Source of the DNA: Asparagopsis taxiformis
Taxonomy: Eukaryota > Rhodophyta > Florideophyceae > Bonnemaisoniales > Bonnemaisoniaceae
Direction: 5' to 3'
Assembly (NCBI GenBank): GCA_030407315.1
Contig: JALQPE010002018.1
Span: 1-64,000 of the forward strand
Length of the DNA stretch: 64,000 nt
Each line of letters begins with the position of its first letter. Positions within the stretch are counted from its first letter, which is position 1. The notes beneath the pieces were generated by a model that saw only the letters and a list, made by a program, of their open reading frames with translations, made no database searches and had not been told where the DNA came from. Both the position numbers and the translations under genes were made by a program. Shown piece by piece: positions 39,597 through 50,953 of the stretch.

Positions 39597-42500
39597 ATGG
39601 CTCAACAATCCCCCAACGCTTTCGACCGCCAGGTGCGCTCTGCCAGCCGCCGTGACAACGATTCTCCCACTCCTTCTCCCTCTCCTTCTCCCTCTCCTTC
39701 TCCTTCTCTGGCCCCCCCTGTCCCCATGGACGTTTGCGAAGCTGCTGCAGCGCTGACCCAGCTCAGCCCAGCACCTAAGCCCGTCCCCTCCCCCCCTTCC
39801 GCTTCCGATCCCGCGGTTGTCCCGACAATCGACGCTGGCGTTCCCGCAACTCCGCTTCCGGCTCAATCTGCCGAAGCGGCGCCAGCCGTCGAGGGATCTG
39901 GTGCTCCTCTGCCCAGCTCGCCTGCTCCGGACATGATCATCGCGTCCGGCAGCGACTTGGCAGAGGATGCGGAGAAGGTCGATGATCACAACGCTCGTGA
40001 CATCGTACCGAACAAGCCTCTCCGCAGCACCAGGCTGGCCTACCCTGGCACAGTGCCCATCCCGGTGGATGTGGACTACGACATAAGTCCGGAGAGCTGC
40101 CGAAACATTCCAGTCTTCATTTCCCCCCTGGATGTTTCTCCTCCGGCAGTCGTGTCCAGGGTGGTCAGGCCGCATCGCGTTGATGAGTTGAAGAAAACGT
40201 TTCTCACTCAGGGATTTTCCGTGATTGCTTCACGCGTGTCCGTCTGCGAGGTGATTGATTCCAATGCAAAAGTACGACTGCAATATGTCGATGGATCTCA
40301 CCGAGTGACCGCGTTGAAGGCCATTCTCGAGTCGGCTGGACCTGCTCCTGCGAAGGACAGTCCAGAGTGGGAGGAGTTTGTCAAGTCTGACATCTACCGT
40401 CGCTTTGGAACTATTCCAGTCGACTTTCTCCTCCCACCGACTCGGCTTGGCCGGGATGTCTTCTGCTCCGAAGAAGTACTCCCGCTTTCACGGCTGATGA
40501 ACTTCCACACCCACAATGTCAGCGAGGTAACAGTTGCTGACAATGTGTGCTCTGTGATGGAGTTCATCAATATCCACCGCCTGGGAAAGAAGAAGATCGA
40601 GCCGACCGTTCAATACATAAAAGAACGGAAAGCGCTGAGCTGGATTCGTCCGAGACAGCTCATGCGCTACGTCTCGATCGCGCGAGGGTTCAAGACCATT
40701 GAAAGCCCTGCTTTCAAGTACTGGTCGAGCATCCCGAACAGGCCGGAGTTCGTGCAGTTCTCTTCGACCGAGGATCTGGCTGGTTGTACGGTGAACTTGT
40801 TGTTCAATGGGTCGTTCAGGAGTGCTCCGGATGTGCAGAAGTGTTTCATCCTGGAGATGACGGCGCGCTACACTTGTAGCCGTCGGTCGGCCGGGCTGAA
40901 ACCGTACTCGGTTGGTACCATTGGGCAGGAATGGATTGCTGGTTTGTTGGAAATCTTCGGGTACGTGAAGGAGGTGGCCGAGTACTGGAACGTGTCGGAT
41001 GTGTTGAGGATGCTGGATGGGTCAATTCCCAGCGTGGTGACCCGAGCAAGAGCTTCGACATTCGCTCGCGCGTTGTCGAAGTTCTTGCTCAGATGGTCCC
41101 CAAGAAGGGGTGCTGGGCAGACTTCCGTCCCAAGGAAGGCCCCCCCGATGGTTACAGTTACGAAAATATTTTTCCCCGTAAGAAGTCTGTCTTCGGGAAG
41201 GACGCCAGGAAAATGCTCCTGCGCGTCACTGGGTACCGCGACATGCAAATGCGGAAACGCTTTCACGCGATGTACCCAGACATCCCACATGCTGCGCTCC
41301 CAGCCACATGTGGTGATGATGCCCCCATCCCTTCCTCTTCCAATTCCTTGCCCATCCCTTCATCCTCCATTCCTTTGCCCCCACCACCTCAACTGGAATC
41401 TTCCAGCAATTCCGAGGTTGCCCCTGTTCCTGTCTCTACCCCTGCCGTGTCTGCATCCTCCCCTGCGGTGACCCCGGTCAAGCCGACTGCGCGTGGTCCC
41501 CAGGATGGCAGCGAACGCTCTGGTCCAGTTTCCCACGCCGGGACTGGTACCCCCAACCGTCCTGTCCAAGCCGCGCAGGAGCAGGTCTCACCGGCTTCGC
41601 AGCCTGAGCCTGCGACTCCGGCTGCCGAGCAGCACCCTGCTGCTCCGGCCCCCGCTGTCGAAGCTTCCCGTTCTGCATCTGCTAGCAGTTCGGGAAGCTC
41701 CAGCGATGACAGCTTCGTCCCTTCACCATCCGGTGGGGTTGGACAGAAGACGGTTGCGAGGATTTCGACGGAGGGCCCTACTCCCGAGAATGTGGTCGAG
41801 GGCAGCAGTGCGAAGGGCGGTGCAGATCCTGACGAAGATGTCATTGAAGTCAGTGATTCTGCACCGCCCGGAGTGGAAACTTCTGGGAGGAAAGTGATGC
41901 CCAGAAGGAGTACCCGCCTGCAAGCGAGTCGTTCCGGTCGTGGTGGAACGGCGGGTGGTGCTGTGGAGGTCGTCGAGCTGGAGAGCGCCCCCGAGGATGC
42001 GGGTGAAAACTCCATCCTCGGGAAGCGTAACTTGGAAGCCGCTTCTGCGACGCCCGAGCCTTCTACCAAAAAGAGAAGGCTCGGTGAGACTTCATCAAAG
42101 TCGTCGTCAAAGAAATCCAAGTCGGCTTCCCGAGGTCGCTCTCGGGAGCCGGTTCTCCAGTTCGACGACGCCCAGGAGAATCCCATTCCCGACAGCATCG
42201 TCGATGAGAATGTGGCCGCCGTTCTCCCCAGCGCAATTGCGTCTGGCAGCCGGATGAAGTACTATATGGAAAGTACGACGGTGGAGACGGTTCGGGCGGA
42301 AATGAGGGCGGCAGCATTCCAGGCAGCTGCATCGCCGGGTGCTGAGGATACGGTGGTGGACAGGTACTTTGCGGTGAAGAAGGCATTGTTGGAAAACTTG
42401 GGGGTTATTGTTATGGAAGGCCTGTTGGCATCGTCCACGGCTGGTAATGCGACGCATGAGTTGTTCGGTCACTTCGCTAGGCAGTTCCCGCTGGTTGAGG

Positions 42501-43243
42501 AGGTTGAAAAACCCTCCCAGCAGTCTGATTCTAACGATGACGACAGGGAGCCACAGGACGAGCCGCCAGCTTTCGCAAAGCCCGGCTTCGATCCTTCGCC
42601 GTGGCAGTTCATCCACAACGTGGGTGATGCGAAGGACCGCATCGATGGTGGTCGTGGGCGCCTCTCTCTGCCGCGGCGTGAGTTGTGCGACAAGTTGGAG
42701 GAGGGGAATTTGGAGATGTATAAGAACAAGTTGGTGGCAGAGCTTGCTCTTGGTGTTTGTGCGGAGTTCTTGAAGTTGGGAATGGAGGGTGAGGATCCTG
42801 TCTTCTTCCCGAAGACAGGATTGCGGCTGCTTCTTACAGCAGATGGGGCTGCGGACCAGGATGGGCACACGGACTTCAAGGTAGCGACGAATAGTGTTGG
42901 AAGTCCTACCACGTCTCCATCATATTTCATGATGTCGAGCGGAGCCGATGGGTTCTCTATAGTAGTTGCCCCTTATAGTCATGTATGCCTGGCCAGTCCG
43001 GGCGCCGATATGTGGAAGGTTCCCCCTCTCATCTTTTGGGTGCCACCCTATTCCGTATTGGTTGGTCGCGGTGACCTTTACCATTACGGGGTCGGCTTCA
43101 GCCGAGGAGATCTTCCTGCAGGCGAGAAGTTAGTCTATGGCCTGCCCACGCGCGGCCACATCTACTTGAAGACGGAGAAGGACGTCCTCACGGACCACAT
43201 CCACACCGTCGAATATTACAAGTACGATAGGAGCAATAGATAG
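39597..43243 (+). CDS. ParB-like + 2OG-Fe(II) dioxygenase-like fusion, copy C (one frameshift)
   Basis: About 1215 codons, starting at ATGGCTCAACAATCC (39597). Residues about 1-100 are Ser/Pro/Ala-rich, with a perfect SP repeat at 39670-39710. The ParB-like part (about 180-310) has SRVVRPHRVDELKKTFL and YVDGSHRVTALKAIL (DGSHR near 231). A middle block contains MEFINIHRLGKKK and YWSSIPNRPEF. At about 41033 the sequence reads AGCGTGGTG where copies A and B read AGCCGGGGTG, and the frame moves; copy B shows the intended RGDPSKSFDIRSRVVEVL. After a Pro/Ser/acidic linker with a basic NLEAASATPEPSTKKRRLG stretch, the C-terminus (about 880-1215) has SRMKYYM, TGLRLLLTADG then HTD (H near 1089), GRGDLYHYG (H near 1161) and a following Arg near 1184: the HxD...H...R set of Fe(II)/2OG dioxygenases. 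The function on DNA is inferred from its partners. Palindrome arrays lie on both sides. Confidence 0.8.
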
Positions 43244-43748
43244 CATATCAGAAGTATTAAAACCTATACTACTGTTCCCTGCTATAAAGTTCTGTCTTTC
43301 TCATCTCAACATTGTTACCTTAGCCCATTTTTCAGTTCTCATCTATACATCTGTCCTTCATCTCATAGTTTAGTGCTACTCAGCAGATTGCTTGCTACTT
43401 TTTAATATTAGTCTACAACGTTATATGATTTTACTAGCTAGGCCGTAGGGGGAGACTAGTTTCAACCCTTGACAACGCGCAGATTTCGACTACGAGAGCC
43501 GTCACTGTGATAAATTATTTGTAGAATTTTCGTCTATCTTCCCACCTACACTAGGCTACCTATATATATACAGGGTATAACCTGAACAGAGACCACGTGA
43601 GGTAAAATACTCCTGAGAGCTGCTCACAGCCGTACAGACCTTTGCTGAGCAATTTACCCGACTTCAAACTTCGCTTCTTACCTTTACCAGGATGAGAGAA
43701 GGACGAAACTCCCTGCTGCTTACAGCCGAAGCCGTTTACCAGGGTTCC
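43244..43748. other. 3' flank of dioxygenase copy C
   Basis: Gene-free; near-identical to 7117-7621 and 3194-3689. No separate feature supported. Confidence 0.6.
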
Positions 43749-44037
43749 TTACAGCAAAGTCATCGTAACGATGACTTTGCTGTAAGGAACCGTTTCCTTG
43801 CAGTGGCCGAAGAATTTTTTACCGGGTAAAAAATCAGCAAGAAATTTTACCGGGTAAAAAATTGTGGCCGCTGTAATGTTTTGCTTTCTTACAGCAAAGT
43901 CATCGTTACGATGACTTTGCTGTAAGAAAACGTTTCATTACAGCGGCCACAATTTTTTTACCCGGTAAAGAAATCATGGCTGCTGTAATGATTTGTTTTC
44001 TTACAGCAAAGTCATCGTAACGATGACTTTGCTGTCA
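43749..44037. repeat. Palindrome array, three 37-bp units
   Basis: Units at 43749-43785 (A), 43889-43925 (T) and 44001-44037 (A, ends TCA), identical in layout to 7622-7910. Confidence 0.95.
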
Positions 44038-44347
44038 GCACCCCGCCGGAACTGCCAAAGCTGTAAGCAGTCTGGCTTCACCCTCTCCCCCATTTCTCTA
44101 CTCCGCCTTCAGCATCCCAGCCTCTCTGGTGACGACTGACGCCTTTCGTTTCCCCCCTCACGCCCCCTCTCGCAATGAAATACTCGTCTATTACCACGAT
44201 AGGCTACTCGTACTGCCGCCTTAATTTTCCTCTACACACACCCTCCCATCCGTCTCTTCCGTACTACGATCTTAGGCTATCCTACCTTACGATTATAGTT
44301 GTATAGTGAGTAGCTAGAGTCCTACTTATTGACGACTATAGTGCACC

Positions 44348-44434
44348 GGAACCGGCGCCGGTTCCCGCCCGGGCGGGTTGAATATATATTTTATGCCGTG
44401 AGGCACAGGTACCATATGGTCGCTGTGGCTCACG
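44348..44434. repeat. GC-rich palindromes and hairpin (cassette 2 copy)
   Basis: Same structure as 8221-8307: GGAACCGGCGCCGGTTCC, CCCGCCCGGGCGGG and the GCCGTGAG/CTCACGGC stem. Confidence 0.85.
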
Positions 44435-44523
44435 GCACAAGGAGTAGATTTTGCGACCAACAGCCGTCCAAACCATCCTCCCGTGATGTTCCCTACTTCA
44501 CACTTCGCTTCTCATGTGAGACA

Positions 44524-44600
44524 GCAGGGAGTTTCGTCCTTCTCCCATCTTGGTAAAGGTACCTTTACCAAGAAGGGAGAAGGACGAAACTCCCTGCTGC
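44524..44600. repeat. Long inverted repeat (cassette 2 copy)
   Basis: Same as 8397-8473, about 35-bp arms meeting at AAAGGTACCTTT. Confidence 0.85.
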
Positions 44601-44629
44601 TTACAGCTGAAGCCGTTTACCAGGGTTCC

Positions 44630-45030
44630 TTACAGCAAAGTCATCGTTACGATGACTTTGCTGTAAGAAAACAAATCATTACAGCAGCCACGATTTCTTT
44701 ACCGGGTAAAAAAATTGTGGCCGCTGTAATGAAACGTTTTCTTACAGCAAAGTCATCGTAACGATGACTTTGCTGTAAGGAACCGTTTCCTTGCAGTGGC
44801 CAAAGAATTTTTTACCGGGTAAAAAATCAGCAAGAAATTTTACCGGGTAAAAAATTGTGGCCGCTGTAATGTTTTGCTTTCTTACAGCAAAGTCATCGTT
44901 ACGATGACTTTGCTGTAAGAAAACGTTTCATTACAGCGGCCACAATTTTTTTACCCGGTAAAGAAATCATGGCTGCTGTAATGATTTGTTTTCTTACAGC
45001 AAAGTCATCGTAACGATGACTTTGCTGTCA
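44630..45030. repeat. Palindrome array, four 37-bp units
   Basis: Units at 44630-44666 (T), 44742-44778 (A), 44882-44918 (T) and 44994-45030 (A, ends TCA). It has one unit more than 8503-8806, so arrays expand and contract between otherwise near-identical copies. Confidence 0.95.
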
Positions 45031-45335
45031 GCATCCCCGGTAAACGGCCCGCACTGTAATGGGGTGACTGCTTCTCCTACATCGCTCTGTTACTGGTGTT
45101 CTACATGCTGCGTTGCTACACAATTTCGCACTCACATCTTTCTAGTTTCTCTCCCTTTCGTATCCATAGGTATAGCAGTTGAAAAGTGGATAGTTTGCAC
45201 TCCAGGCCGCAGATGCCTTCCTGCAGTCATGTCACGATTGTTGTAGTGTAGTCTATAATATCTAGCGCTCTTGGAAGATGATGCACAGTCTATTGTCTCT
45301 GTCAATGCGTGTTTACTCAAATCTATCAAAGTAGC

Positions 45336-48300
45336 TCAGTTAGCTGGCCAATATTTTCTACCATAGTCAGCAAATATCTCCTCATCAGCTTCAACGTCTC
45401 TGGTCAGAACGACCTTGACAGCATGGGGATTCTTGATATTCGAAGCAAAGTCCGGTTTGTCTATGGCATCGCCTTGTCGAAACTCGGCTGACTGTGTTCG
45501 ACTCACCTCGGTCGCTTTCTCCGTTCCGTCAATGACCCGACAATCATTGAGGTAGCTGGTACAATTATAGACCGCTGGAACGAGCCAGACCTTCCGAACA
45601 GGTGCACCCCTCCCTATGTACGTGGTTTCCAATTCCATGTTGTAGTCCTGGAACCTCTGTCCTGTGCACCCAAATCCTTCCGGGCCGTACATCACTGATC
45701 TCTGCGGTTCCGAGTCTCGAATCTTCGCATAGAAAATCGTCCCGTTGTACCAGCCAATGACCGTCCCCTTCTTCAGTTTCTTCGCCGCGAATACGCCAAA
45801 CCCACCACCTCTTACCTCCGATTGCGAAACATAGACACCGTAGAATGCGGCATCAGCAGCCAGAATCGCGTCCGGGTCTATGCTCCAAAACGAGTGCATG
45901 TCCTCGGCCGGCCACTGGTCCATAGGCACCCCGCTCAATCTGTGAAGCATAGAACCGTCCTTCTTCATTGACGCAACGAACACAAGCAGATGGTTCGGCA
46001 ATGCTGTCACAGCAGGTAAACCTTCTGGTGCATCTGAGATGTGCTTCTGACGAAGCCTTGGAGCTTTTCCTGTGACCGGTACCGACTCGTCCCCAAGAAT
46101 ACTCTCCACCTCACGCTGCAAGATCCCCCCATATCGCCCGGCTTTCACCTCACTGACGAAAGCATGCAGTATCCACTCCTGCGATGCATCGTGGCACCTT
46201 TTTTCCTTCTCACACCCAATGAACCGACGATACGTACCATCCCTCAACGTCATACACGCTATGGCTGTGCTGTATGTTCCCGAGAAGAAATCCATCACGA
46301 TATCGTTCTGCTTCGAAAATCGTTCCAGAAGCTCACGAAGAGTGGTCAACGCCTTCTGCTCATGGCGCAGTCGGTTGTTCTGCCCATCGTATTGAGCTTC
46401 ACCAGCCGACAACCTCGGAACGTTGTCAATCGCGTTGGTGAACCCAGGGTGCCTCGATATGTCCGGATTGTGCAACCTGTAATCCACCATATCGTATGCA
46501 GCCATACCCTTCCCCCGCTTATACGCATGGATAACGAAATCGTGCATATTATGCAGTGTGCACGTTTTCGTCGATGGATTGGACGTAAAGCTGTGTGGTC
46601 GGCGAGATAGCACGACTGGAACACTGTCCACAATCATCTTGCCAGGCTCGGCATTTCTGATTGCATCCATCCATGCCACGAGTTGGCGCACGCTGGAATA
46701 GATTAGAGCATGACCGCCAGGCCGAAGAACTCGAACTATTTCACACGCAACACTCGCCAACTCTTCCGGCTCCAGAATATCGTACTCCGAGTTTTCTCTG
46801 CCGCCTTCCCGCCTCGTGTTGAATGGAGGATCAGTGAGCACAAGCTGAACACTGTCCTCCAACACGCCATCTTCCAGGAAACTAATTTTGTCCTCCACCT
46901 CTTTGGCTACATCAGTGGCGTCACAATTCACAGTGTGAATGTAACGCCCCATCACAGCTTCCAGCTTGGTGACATATTCCGGCTTGGATTCCTTTCCGAC
47001 GTCAACGAGCGGTGCTTCTGTAGGCGATACAGTGTCAACCTCCATAGCGTCATCCTCGGCCGCACCTTCTCTTGTTGCTGTTTCGCTAGCAACCGCCGCA
47101 TTATCGTCCTCTCCACCACCGCGCTCCAGCCTAGCCTTCTTCCTCTGTGGCTCCAGACTATCCTCTTCTATATCCTCGCTGCCATTGTTTGGCACTGCTG
47201 CGGATATTTCCATCTGCGCAGGTGCACCTTCAAGGATGCCAGGCTCGGGCGTATCCTCAAGACTGTGCAACTCATCCATGGTCAGAGGAAGCTTTCGTTG
47301 CTCTCGGGTTCGCAATAACCAAGCCTTCAGCCTCCTCTGACCATCCAGGGCATGAGACGTGTTCAACTTGGCTCGCATGAACGAGTTCAATCCGAACTTG
47401 TCAGGAGTGTCGAAAAGCAAGGCTCGAAGTCTCTGCATCAGCTGACCACGCTCGGCGAACACATTCACCTCAGTGACACATTGGCGTATCGACAGCAGGA
47501 AGGCGCTTGTCAATGATCGCAGCCTTGCATCCACAGCCACTGGAAGGTCGGCACAGAACCCGTTTTCACTGTCTACAGTTTTCGGGACAATGGTCAGGTT
47601 TTTCCGATGCTCCTCGACCGCGCAGCCATCAGACCGATTCGGGAGTGACCTGAAGCAAAGGCTCGCAGGATCGAATACCATGAACGGCCAGCACATCGAT
47701 TCAACATCCTCATACCCCAACACTCTTGCCCCGGTATCCCACGCAGCTAACACACGGTCGACAACAAATCCAAGCTGGTTGGCTTGCGCACTGGATGTTG
47801 CAATTCCAACCATTCCACCACCACCAATGGCCCCGGATGTGGCTCTGGCCCGCCTAGATGGCGCACTGCCCATCTCCTTACTGCGAATAGCCAAGATACA
47901 CTGGCACATCATAACCATCAGCCTCCTGAACCGCTTCTGGCTAGCCTGCAAAGAATCTTGCATGTCGGATGTAGCGCCGTCTAGAAAGTACCTGCTCGAA
48001 AGCAGTTCGCGGTTCAGTGGAGAGGACAATTCTCCGCGGGGTGTCTTGCCAAACATTTCGACGGCACGAGAACTAGTCACCCCCACCTGTTTCGGAAACT
48101 CAACCATCCTCGGAGAATCACCCATCTCTGCATTGAGTCCCCATGCATGACAAAACATTTGCCACAGACGCAAATCAATCGCACTCGAATCTTCTGCTCG
48201 GTGATACGGCCGAAGCACAGCCAGGATAGACATGCATGAGCTGTACTGCGGTTTACCACTCAGGCTTGAAGCAATTTGGCCGCTTGGATCGCAGGACTTG

Positions 48301-48803
48301 ATCCAGCCCAACACATCGGCCATCCTCACAGACGAAATATGAGCGTACTTGTCCTTTCCTTTTTGGACCCAGTACTCGTCTCTGAGATCAACGGCGATCA
48401 TCAGATACTCAACAAACATCATGCGCCTTTGCAGGCCTGCAATGTCGTTGGATGTCGTCGCTCTCACACGGTCCAGCACAACAGCAGTACTGCTGTTGGT
48501 GTCCGCCACGATAGACTCTTCTCGCATAGGAATCGTAACGCCAGGAGGAAAGACGCCCTTCTCCATTCCACGTACAATTGCCATGCAGCGGTGCGCTCCA
48601 TCCAATATCTCCAGAACGCCTTCTCGAAACCTGCCAGTCACGGGATGAGCTGTGTCATAACCGCTGTTGCGAATGCTCTCCATGAGCGCTTCCACATGAC
48701 TTGCATCAACATCGCGAATCGATACGAATTTGCTGACTTGATTGGGGTCGATGAACACCCATCCGTCGTGCTTTTCACCGTGATTGTGGAACGTTCCTTC
48801 CAT
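45336..48803 (-). CDS. ParB-like + N6-adenine DNA methyltransferase + SET fusion, second identical copy
   Basis: Translates to the same 1155 residues as 9112-12579, offset 36224. Motif IV DPPF, motif I DFFSGT and SET-like YLNDCR/FADYG are all retained, and the same GCCATGG start at 48803 is used. The absence of any amino-acid change over 1155 codons means that the duplication is very recent, that gene conversion is active, or that the assembly has placed one sequence twice. It is divergent from the Tudor-like gene at 49317. Confidence 0.85.
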   Translation of the reverse strand: MEGTFHNHGEKHDGWVFIDPNQVSKFVSIRDVDASHVEALMESIRNSGYDTAHPVTGRFREGVLEILDGAHRCMAIVRGMEKGVFPPGVTIPMREESIVADTNSSTAVVLDRVRATTSNDIAGLQRRMMFVEYLMIAVDLRDEYWVQKGKDKYAHISSVRMADVLGWIKSCDPSGQIASSLSGKPQYSSCMSILAVLRPYHRAEDSSAIDLRLWQMFCHAWGLNAEMGDSPRMVEFPKQVGVTSSRAVEMFGKTPRGELSSPLNRELLSSRYFLDGATSDMQDSLQASQKRFRRLMVMMCQCILAIRSKEMGSAPSRRARATSGAIGGGGMVGIATSSAQANQLGFVVDRVLAAWDTGARVLGYEDVESMCWPFMVFDPASLCFRSLPNRSDGCAVEEHRKNLTIVPKTVDSENGFCADLPVAVDARLRSLTSAFLLSIRQCVTEVNVFAERGQLMQRLRALLFDTPDKFGLNSFMRAKLNTSHALDGQRRLKAWLLRTREQRKLPLTMDELHSLEDTPEPGILEGAPAQMEISAAVPNNGSEDIEEDSLEPQRKKARLERGGGEDDNAAVASETATREGAAEDDAMEVDTVSPTEAPLVDVGKESKPEYVTKLEAVMGRYIHTVNCDATDVAKEVEDKISFLEDGVLEDSVQLVLTDPPFNTRREGGRENSEYDILEPEELASVACEIVRVLRPGGHALIYSSVRQLVAWMDAIRNAEPGKMIVDSVPVVLSRRPHSFTSNPSTKTCTLHNMHDFVIHAYKRGKGMAAYDMVDYRLHNPDISRHPGFTNAIDNVPRLSAGEAQYDGQNNRLRHEQKALTTLRELLERFSKQNDIVMDFFSGTYSTAIACMTLRDGTYRRFIGCEKEKRCHDASQEWILHAFVSEVKAGRYGGILQREVESILGDESVPVTGKAPRLRQKHISDAPEGLPAVTALPNHLLVFVASMKKDGSMLHRLSGVPMDQWPAEDMHSFWSIDPDAILAADAAFYGVYVSQSEVRGGGFGVFAAKKLKKGTVIGWYNGTIFYAKIRDSEPQRSVMYGPEGFGCTGQRFQDYNMELETTYIGRGAPVRKVWLVPAVYNCTSYLNDCRVIDGTEKATEVSRTQSAEFRQGDAIDKPDFASNIKNPHAVKVVLTRDVEADEEIFADYGRKYWPAN

Positions 48804-49316
48804 GGCGAACAAAGGTAGAGTTTTTAAGAAAGGGATAGTTGGTTGCTGCTTGACCAGGGTGGCGCAAAGCAGAAGTTGGTTGTTTAAAACAAAGTGTCAG
48901 CGAGTGGTAGCACTTCGGTGGCTGTTTCCTTTCCACCCCTGTCCGAACCTTTACAAGATAACTACATCGACTGTTAGCTCAATAATCAATGTAATACTAA
49001 AGTAATACTCAAAATATTTTTCCATGCAATTTATTGGGCCCCGTAACATCTCTAAGCGTATCTTTGTAGTCCAATCGTATGCATCCGACATTCACTTCTA
49101 GAACGATTATTCACATCAAATTTTATGCTGCAATCAGTTCATGGCAGACATCATCCACACTGACGTGTCAATTTTGTCAATTGTCCATTCTATTTCTACA
49201 CCACCTAAACATCTCTTCTGGACCTTTCCAATCCTCCTAGTATATACTACTCTTTAGCAGAAGGTAACGGTTAGGCTTTCACTAATACAACAATTCTATC
49301 CCATAGCTATCCCAAC
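48804..49316. promoter_or_regulatory. Divergent intergenic region, cassette 2
   Basis: Copy of 12580-13092; presumed bidirectional promoter region with TATATACTACTC near 49240-49251. Confidence 0.4.
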
Positions 49317-50678
49317 ATGCTTCCTCTCGCTCCAAACGACGTTATAGAAGTTCAATGGGAACTTCGGCCGTTTGGGAGGAAACGAAAAATTGTGTGGTGG
49401 TCTGCAATCGTCAAGGAAATTACTCAGGTCAAGACCGAAACAGACCCATTCCTCCATGCATTGCTCGAATACAAAGCTGAATATGGTTTCGACTCTACCC
49501 TTTCTCAAGTCAAGATTTCAGATCGTAACGAGCTCGTCGACAAGGATTCCGGAAGGGTTCTCCCGTGGCGAAGTGGTGAGCTTCGCAGTATGGACTCACC
49601 TGCATCCCCAGCAGAGAGAGACCCGGACTACGGCATTGACCACACTCGCCACCGCCACCGCGGCATCCTTCAAGATTGCACTGCGGATCAAATGAAGAAG
49701 ACCATAGCAGAAATGCTGGCAAGATTGGAAAAGCTGGAGTCAGCTGCCAAACATCCTCTTCCCCCTCCATTCGATTCCAACAGCTCCATGACCTCCTCTG
49801 CTCTGACTGTATGTAGCATTCTGTTTCAGAAGCTTGGTGTGTACACGGACAAGCCCCTCTCCCTCCGGATGACAAAATCCGAGCACTCCAGGGGAATGCG
49901 ACAAACATCGCAAGAAGAAATCAGAGTACAGGCTGACTGCTCCCTTGCTCAATTCCGCACTATTGCCATTCAATGCAAGGCGAAAGAGAATCGTGATGTT
50001 CTCTTCCTGCCGTCCTTTGAGGACATCACCTTTCCCTCTGGAAATGAGTCGGATCTTTCCATCATTTTCCCCACCTTTCAGGCACTATGTGACTCCATAG
50101 GTACCTCGCAACACGGGTTCCAGAAAATATTGGTGAAGAGCAGGGCGGAACGCGATGGAGGCAGCTCATCGATTGTCCGAATTTTAGGAAATCTAGTCGA
50201 CGTTGACTGCTCTCATGATGCTCCTTCTTCCGCATTTCTCGTCGGCTCATCTGCTTACGTCCTGTCCAGCCCAGACCAACGTATGACAGTTCTTTGCAGA
50301 GACTCCTACGAGTTTGACCATGTCAACAATACATTTTTACATCCCCTATGTCTTAGCCAACTATCACAGTCTAGCATCGTGGACTCTTTCCACCTACGTG
50401 ATAAGGCTACTGTTACTTATGGAGCAACGTTTTCGTTACTGTGGAGACGTATTCAGCGCCGAGCTTGTTACAGCACTTTCCAGCCTCTATCAACCGCAGA
50501 GACGTTTGGTACACTACATCTACGCTTACCTTGCTGTATTTTCAGTGGTACTACTATATGCCAGGAGCTTGAAGACATTGGCTATGAGGCTATCTCTCGT
50601 CTTGGCTTCAATGCGGATTCAGACACTACCCACCCACCCTCTCCTCCACCTGCCACCTGCAGTCCGGAGCAAAAATGA
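49317..50678 (+). CDS. Tudor-like domain protein, second identical copy
   Basis: Same 453 residues as 13093-14454: Tudor-like N-terminus (VWWSAIVKEI), short coiled coil and unassigned beta-rich C-terminal half. It is convergent with the coiled-coil gene at 52480-50954, with about 275 bp between the stops. Confidence 0.7.
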   Translation: MLPLAPNDVIEVQWELRPFGRKRKIVWWSAIVKEITQVKTETDPFLHALLEYKAEYGFDSTLSQVKISDRNELVDKDSGRVLPWRSGELRSMDSPASPAERDPDYGIDHTRHRHRGILQDCTADQMKKTIAEMLARLEKLESAAKHPLPPPFDSNSSMTSSALTVCSILFQKLGVYTDKPLSLRMTKSEHSRGMRQTSQEEIRVQADCSLAQFRTIAIQCKAKENRDVLFLPSFEDITFPSGNESDLSIIFPTFQALCDSIGTSQHGFQKILVKSRAERDGGSSSIVRILGNLVDVDCSHDAPSSAFLVGSSAYVLSSPDQRMTVLCRDSYEFDHVNNTFLHPLCLSQLSQSSIVDSFHLRDKATVTYGATFSLLWRRIQRRACYSTFQPLSTAETFGTLHLRLPCCIFSGTTICQELEDIGYEAISRLGFNADSDTTHPPSPPPATCSPEQK

Positions 50679-50953
50679 TAAAGCACACCTATCCGTAGTT
50701 ATCCTGTTCCTGGGTATTCCATTCTAGAGCTCCTGTGGCCATCAATTTCTAGTAAAGACGGATACCCTCGCCCCTTCCTACTTCGACTATTCCACTACCT
50801 GTCTCTGCGCTGTTCCTTCGACTTGACACTATCGTCTGACTGGTTTCCTGATGTCTCGCACCTATCTACTTCCATCTATTACAAAATTCACCTCAACAGA
50901 AATTTTATTTCTTCATTCTTCGTCTACTACACCGAAACTGGTTTCATCCGATA

